DNA of 64,000 nucleotides from JABIAG01 sp964561995 (GTDB taxonomy: Archaea; Nanobdellota; Nanobdellia; Woesearchaeales; JABIAG01): assembly GCA_964561995.1 (NCBI GenBank), contig CAZLQZ010000003.1, positions 86,604-150,603 on the forward strand, read 5' to 3'. The number at the start of each line of letters is the position of its first letter. The first letter of the stretch is position 1. Position numbers and translations under genes: made by a program. Below the pieces are notes generated by a model. The model made no database searches and had not been told where the DNA came from. It saw only the letters and a list, made by a program, of their open reading frames with translations. This document shows positions 60,134 through 64,000 of this stretch, one piece after another.

Positions 60134-61629
60134 TCTTAGTAATTTTAGATGGGTGGGGAATTAATAAAAATAAAAAAGGTAACGCTATAATTGGCGGTGA
60201 TACAAAATTTATTGATTTTTTAAGATTGAATTATCCTACTTCTAAGTTAATTGCTTCAGGCGAAGGTGTCGGTTTACCAAAAGGTTTTCAAGGAAATTCC
60301 GAAGTGGGTCATATTAATCTCGGGGCTGGAAGAGTTGTTTACCAAATGCTTAAAATAATTAATAGAAAAATTAAAAATCATAGTTTTTTTGAAGATGAAG
60401 AATTAATTCAAGCAATTGAAAATTGTAAAAAACATGATTCTACTCTACATTTAATGGGTTTACTTTCTGATCAGGGAGTTCATTCTCATCAAAATCATTT
60501 ATTTGCTTTAATGTTGATGGCAAAAATGCACAAAATAAAAAAAGTAAAAATTCATATATTTACTGATGGAAGAGACACTCTTCCAAAATCTGCTTCAAAA
60601 TATTTCATTGAGTTAGAAAAAAGAATTAAAAAATATAACATTGGAGAAATTGTAACTGTTTGTGGCAGATATTACGCAATGGATAGGGATAATAGGTGGA
60701 ACAGAACAAAGAAAGCTTATGATACAATTGCCGAAGGTAAAGGAAAAGAATTAACGACTTGGAGAGAGTTAGTTAAAAAATCATATTTAAAAGGAACTAG
60801 TGATGAGTTTTTCATACCTTCTTCAAAAAAAAGTTACAAAGGTATTGAAAAAAATGATTCTATTGTTTTTTTTAATTATAGATTAGATAGGGCAAGACAA
60901 CTAACTCACGCATTAACTGATTTATTATTTAAAAATTTCAAACGAAAAAAGAAAAAAATATTTTTTGTTGCTTTTGCTCCATATTACAAAAATATACTTG
61001 GAAAAATAGCATTTCATGAACCTTGGTTACCTAATGTTTTAGGTGGTGTATTGGCAAAACATAGACTTAAACAATTTAGAATAGCTGAAACTGAAAAATA
61101 CGCACATGTAACTTATTTTTTCAATGGTGAAAGAGAAAAACCCTTCAAAAATGAAACTAGATATATCATTCCTTCTCCAAAAGTTGCCACTTATGATTCT
61201 ACACCCGAAATGTCTGCATATAAAATCACTAAAAAAATATTGGAAGTAATACCAAAATATGATGTTATAATTGTAAATTATGCAAATGCAGATATGGTGG
61301 GTCATACTGGAAACTTTAAAGCAGCAAAAGAGGCTGTACACCATATTGATAAATGTGTTGAAAAGTTGTATGATGCAATTAAAAAGATTGATGGAACTAT
61401 GTTAATTGCGGCAGATCATGGTAACTGTGAGGAAATGATCAATAAAGATGGTAAGCCAATGACTTCCCATACTTTAAATGAAATTCCATTTACATTAATT
61501 GGTACCCAAGTAAATGTTAAAGATGGAAAATTGGCAGATGTTGCACCAACTATTCTTGATTTATTAAATATTAAAAAACCCAAACAAATGACGGGAAAAA
61601 GTCTTATAATAAAATCGAGTTCTAATTGA
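60097..61629 (+). CDS. gpmI: 2,3-BPG-independent phosphoglycerate mutase
   Basis: 510 residues, the long bacterial/plant iPGM type rather than the archaeal ApgM. LVILDGWG (14-21) and GNSEVGHINLGAGR (66-79, nucleophile Ser68) start the phosphatase domain; FTDGRDTLPKSA and GRYYAMDRD are in the transferase domain; VNYANADMVGHTG and ADHGNCEEM give the remaining metal ligands. Interconverts 3- and 2-phosphoglycerate, the step before enolase. The only start lies 37 bp inside the IMPase gene. Confidence 0.93.
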   Translation: MAFKDIKKNKPLILVILDGWGINKNKKGNAIIGGDTKFIDFLRLNYPTSKLIASGEGVGLPKGFQGNSEVGHINLGAGRVVYQMLKIINRKIKNHSFFEDEELIQAIENCKKHDSTLHLMGLLSDQGVHSHQNHLFALMLMAKMHKIKKVKIHIFTDGRDTLPKSASKYFIELEKRIKKYNIGEIVTVCGRYYAMDRDNRWNRTKKAYDTIAEGKGKELTTWRELVKKSYLKGTSDEFFIPSSKKSYKGIEKNDSIVFFNYRLDRARQLTHALTDLLFKNFKRKKKKIFFVAFAPYYKNILGKIAFHEPWLPNVLGGVLAKHRLKQFRIAETEKYAHVTYFFNGEREKPFKNETRYIIPSPKVATYDSTPEMSAYKITKKILEVIPKYDVIIVNYANADMVGHTGNFKAAKEAVHHIDKCVEKLYDAIKKIDGTMLIAADHGNCEEMINKDGKPMTSHTLNEIPFTLIGTQVNVKDGKLADVAPTILDLLNIKKPKQMTGKSLIIKSSSN

Positions 61630-61705
61630 TTGTGAAACTTTATATTTAGTTCAAGTTATAATAAAACACAATTAAATTTATAAATGAGTCACTCACCCTC
61701 TAAAC

Positions 61706-62272
61706 ATGGAAAACGAACACTCGACATCATCACCCAAAAGGGATTTTTGTTTACAATTACTTGAAAAACACGGTGTAAAAGACAACATCTTGAGTCATTC
61801 TTTAAAAGTTAATGAAGTAGCAGTTTTTTTAGGTAATAAATTAGTAAGTAATCAAGAACTTATTGATTTACAATTACTTGATAGGGCAAGTTTATTACAT
61901 GATTTAGGAAAGGCAGAAACTTTAAACACTCAAGAAAGTCATAGTGAAAAAGGATTTCAAATTATGTCTGAATTGGGTTATCCAAAAATAGCAAGAGCAA
62001 TTAGACATCACAGATTGGCCTTTATTCTTGAAAGTAAATTTAACGGTTGGGAAGATTTGTTAGTTTTTTATGCCGATAAAAGAGTATTGAATAATCAAAT
62101 TGTAACTATTGAAGAAATATTTAAAGATTTAAAAGAAAGATATGGCAATCAAATTGAAAATATTGAAAAAGCTTATCCTAAAGTAAAAGATTTAGAAAGA
62201 CAATTATTTGAACATCTTAATTTTTATCCTGAAGATTTGAAAAACGTCATGGAATTGAAGATAGAAGTTTAA
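61706..62272 (+). CDS. HD-domain phosphohydrolase
   Basis: 188 residues. His31 in ILSHSLKVNEVAVFLG, the paired LLHDLGKAE (about 70-78), RHHR (about 111-114) and YADKRV near 135 are the HD motifs, with all metal ligands. The short size suggests a nucleotidase or an RNA-linked phosphatase. Substrate not identifiable. TTTATAAATG sits about 25 bases upstream. Confidence 0.85.
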   Translation: MENEHSTSSPKRDFCLQLLEKHGVKDNILSHSLKVNEVAVFLGNKLVSNQELIDLQLLDRASLLHDLGKAETLNTQESHSEKGFQIMSELGYPKIARAIRHHRLAFILESKFNGWEDLLVFYADKRVLNNQIVTIEEIFKDLKERYGNQIENIEKAYPKVKDLERQLFEHLNFYPEDLKNVMELKIEV

Positions 62273-62310
62273 CAACAACCTTTTTAATTCAATAACATTT
62301 GTTCTTATTA

Positions 62311-62976
62311 ATGCAATTACAAGATATAAAAACTAAAATTCCTGAAGATTTATTTAATGTATTAAATAAAGATATAATTGAATTAAGACCTTCTCAAGAA
62401 AAAGCAATAAAAGCAGGTTTATTAGAATATAAAAATTTGTTAGTTTGTACTCCTACTGCTTCGGGTAAAACACTCATTGGTGAAATTGCATTAATAAAAT
62501 CAATTATGGAAAGTAAGGGTAAAGGTTTGTATATTGTGCCTTTAAGAGCATTAGCAACTGAAAAATTCAAAGATTTTAAAAAAAGATATGAGGGCCTTAT
62601 TAGAATTGCATTATCAATTGGAGATATGGATTCGGCTGATTCATACTTGGCAAATTATGATTTAATTATTTGTACATCTGAAAAATTAGATTCCTTGATA
62701 AGGCATAATTCTCCTTGGTTAAATTATGTGAAAACTATTGTTGTTGATGAAATTCATTTATTAAATGATATTTCTCGAGGTCCAACATTAGAAATAATTT
62801 TAACAATTCTTAAAGATATAAATCCAACTTTGCAAGTAATTGGTCTTTCAGCAACTATTGGAAACCCGGAGGAGCTTTCTTCTTGGTTAAAGGCTGAATT
62901 AATCAAAGATAAATGGCGTCCTGTTGTATTAAAAAAAGGCGTTTATTTAGATGGTAATATCGAATTTCTAGAGTAA
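62311..62976 (+). CDS. Truncated Hel308/Ski2-like helicase (RecA1 domain only)
   Basis: 221 residues from ATG 62311. RPSQEKAIKAGLLEYKNLLV is the Q-motif area; CTPTASGKTLIGEIAL carries Walker A; YIVPLRALATEKF, VDEIHLL (DEIH) and VIGLSATIGNPEEL complete RecA1. Full Hel308 helicases are about 700 residues; here the frame ends after the first lobe, with no trace of RecA2 downstream. Either a split gene whose second half is elsewhere, or a remnant. Not expected to unwind DNA alone. The stop overlaps the convergent neighbour by 9 bp. Confidence 0.75.
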   Translation: MQLQDIKTKIPEDLFNVLNKDIIELRPSQEKAIKAGLLEYKNLLVCTPTASGKTLIGEIALIKSIMESKGKGLYIVPLRALATEKFKDFKKRYEGLIRIALSIGDMDSADSYLANYDLIICTSEKLDSLIRHNSPWLNYVKTIVVDEIHLLNDISRGPTLEIILTILKDINPTLQVIGLSATIGNPEELSSWLKAELIKDKWRPVVLKKGVYLDGNIEFLE

Positions 62977-63318
62977 AGTTTGAATTGGTTGTGAAAAATA
63001 AATTAATGTTGATAATACAAAGAAAAGTAAAATCCACAATCCCATCCATATTCCCCATGCAGAAAATGTATCTTTCCAAGTTCTTATGTAAACATATTTA
63101 ATAATAATTAAAACTACAATTGCAATAATTATTGTAAAAATTATGTTTGGTAAATAAGAAAAAATAAATAATAATCCTGCAAATAAACTTCCAACGATTA
63201 TATTTTTTTTAATATAATCATTTTTTTTCATAATAAAGAAACTAAATGCTAAAAATAATGTTGAAATAAGCGCAAAAATCATTGCAATTAATAATCTAAT
63301 TAAAATTTCAATTACCAT
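62968..63318 (-). CDS. Membrane protein with four hydrophobic helices
   Basis: 116 residues: helices at about 5-28, 38-53, 56-74 and 88-110, with a short charged loop (YVYIRTWKDT). No family is recognised. It overlaps the DUF4013 gene by 7 bp and is probably its partner. Confidence 0.6.
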   Translation of the reverse strand: MVIEILIRLLIAMIFALISTLFLAFSFFIMKKNDYIKKNIIVGSLFAGLLFIFSYLPNIIFTIIIAIVVLIIIKYVYIRTWKDTFSAWGIWMGLWILLFFVLSTLIYFSQPIQTLL

Positions 63319-63941
63319 TCTTTTCCCATTATTGTAATAAATGATATTCCGGCAACAAATCCTGAGATTCCTTCACTAATTCTACTTGTTAGTTTATTCT
63401 GGCTTAAATAACCAATTCCTCCCAATATTATAATTATTGCAAAAAATACTATTGTTGCTTTAATCCAAGTCTTGAAATATTTTTTTGTAAAAGTTTTATC
63501 AAAAATCTTTCTTATTTTAAATGCTGATCTTAAATTTTTATTAAAAACAAAAGATAAAATCGCTGCAGGAGTAACGTATATTGTTATGATTAATAAAAAT
63601 AACCAAGCAATAAAAGGAATTGGACTCAAAGTAACTTGGGGTAAAGTTGAAGTAAATATTACTTTTAGAATTGTCATACCAAATATCCAAATGCCATATA
63701 AAATCAAAGGAATGGCATAAATTGCACATATTAAGGTAACAAAAAAGCCATTTACAAATAAGTCTCCAAAATTTTTCCACTTTGGTAATTCAAAATCTTT
63801 TTTGTTTGCCGATTTGGCACATTCCATTACATAACCTAATGAGAATAAGTTTATTATGGGGATTATACTTAATATAATACCAATTACTAATTTTTTAAAA
63901 TCTGTAAAAGGTCTTTTAATAGCTTCACCAATAATATTCAT
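63312..63941 (-). CDS. DUF4013-family membrane protein
   Basis: 209 residues. The N-terminal RPFTDFKKLVIGIILSIIPI, GYVMECAKSANKKDFELPKW and KNFGDLFVNGFFVTLICAIY pattern is that of DUF4013, a family of archaeal and bacterial integral membrane proteins. Five or six hydrophobic helices are predicted. GGGGTGAAATT provides the ribosome site. Function of the family is unknown. Confidence 0.78.
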   Translation of the reverse strand: MNIIGEAIKRPFTDFKKLVIGIILSIIPIINLFSLGYVMECAKSANKKDFELPKWKNFGDLFVNGFFVTLICAIYAIPLILYGIWIFGMTILKVIFTSTLPQVTLSPIPFIAWLFLLIITIYVTPAAILSFVFNKNLRSAFKIRKIFDKTFTKKYFKTWIKATIVFFAIIIILGGIGYLSQNKLTSRISEGISGFVAGISFITIMGKEW

Positions 63942-64000
63942 AATTTCACCCCTTCAATAAAAATCTGATTAATTAGTTTAAATACTTTTCGAATTATAGG

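Noticed and set aside
1..64000. tRNA and rRNA genes
   Set aside because: No cloverleaf with GTTCRANNC-type T loops and no rRNA core sequences were seen in the spacers. A tRNA search program would be decisive.

Overview
The window is a low-GC archaeal chromosome segment, most likely from a DPANN archaeon (Woesearchaeota/Pacearchaeota-like) recovered by metagenome assembly. Archaeal identity rests on FEN-1, RFC small subunit, PCNA, Hef, TFE-alpha, PAN, pelota, aIF2-alpha, Nop10, S27e, L14e, L34e, an EMC3-like insertase and the archaeal S10-spc ribosomal cluster in its usual order. DPANN assignment is inference. It rests on a single-chain primase with PriS and PriL iron-sulfur parts fused, compact overlapping genes, many small membrane proteins, and K/E-rich tails on several ribosomal proteins. 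A run of 100 Ns (12660-12759) marks a scaffold gap. No rRNA, tRNA, CRISPR array or complete insertion sequence was found.

Layout. 1-9.4 kb: a truncated M64-like surface peptidase, an APH-like kinase, fen1-EamA-trm5, an unusual RNA-like intergenic locus, PAN and three metallopeptidases. 9.5-11.2 kb: rfcS, whose last 54 bp are repeated downstream around a 57-bp insert. 11.2-16.9 kb: a cell-surface operon with a pilin-like anchored protein, a large polytopic protein and three tandem lipoprotein paralogues broken by the gap. 16.9-24.2 kb: pelota, a TrmB regulator, DAHP synthase, pheS-pheT and small genes. 24.2-28.0 kb: L14e, L34e, EMC3-like and hypotheticals. 28.1-41.4 kb: uninterrupted minus-strand cluster from L3 to SecY, preceded by a strongly structured leader. 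41.6-55.5 kb: NagZ-like hydrolase, primase, HtpX, Hef, NUDIX, TraB, TFE, PCNA, RNase J and TatD. 55.6-57.4 kb: S27e-aIF2alpha-Nop10-PAC2. 58.1-61.6 kb: enolase, IMPase and GpmI. 61.7-64.0 kb: HD protein, a truncated Hel308-like helicase and membrane proteins.

How the genes fit together. Replication and repair (FEN-1, RFC-S, PCNA, primase, Hef), protein turnover and export (PAN, PAC2, HtpX, M16/M24/M29, SecY, EMC3-like) and translation dominate. Central carbon metabolism is represented only by two adjacent lower-glycolysis enzymes.

The most unusual signal is a short structured motif occurring at 4768-4796 and 10483-10511 (26 of 29 positions identical). Each copy directly follows a hairpin and sits inside a pair of direct repeats. 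At the second site the repeat is a differently coded copy of the end of rfcS. A weaker relative may lie at 25063-25117. This looks like a small, possibly mobile, RNA-like element that I cannot assign to a known family.
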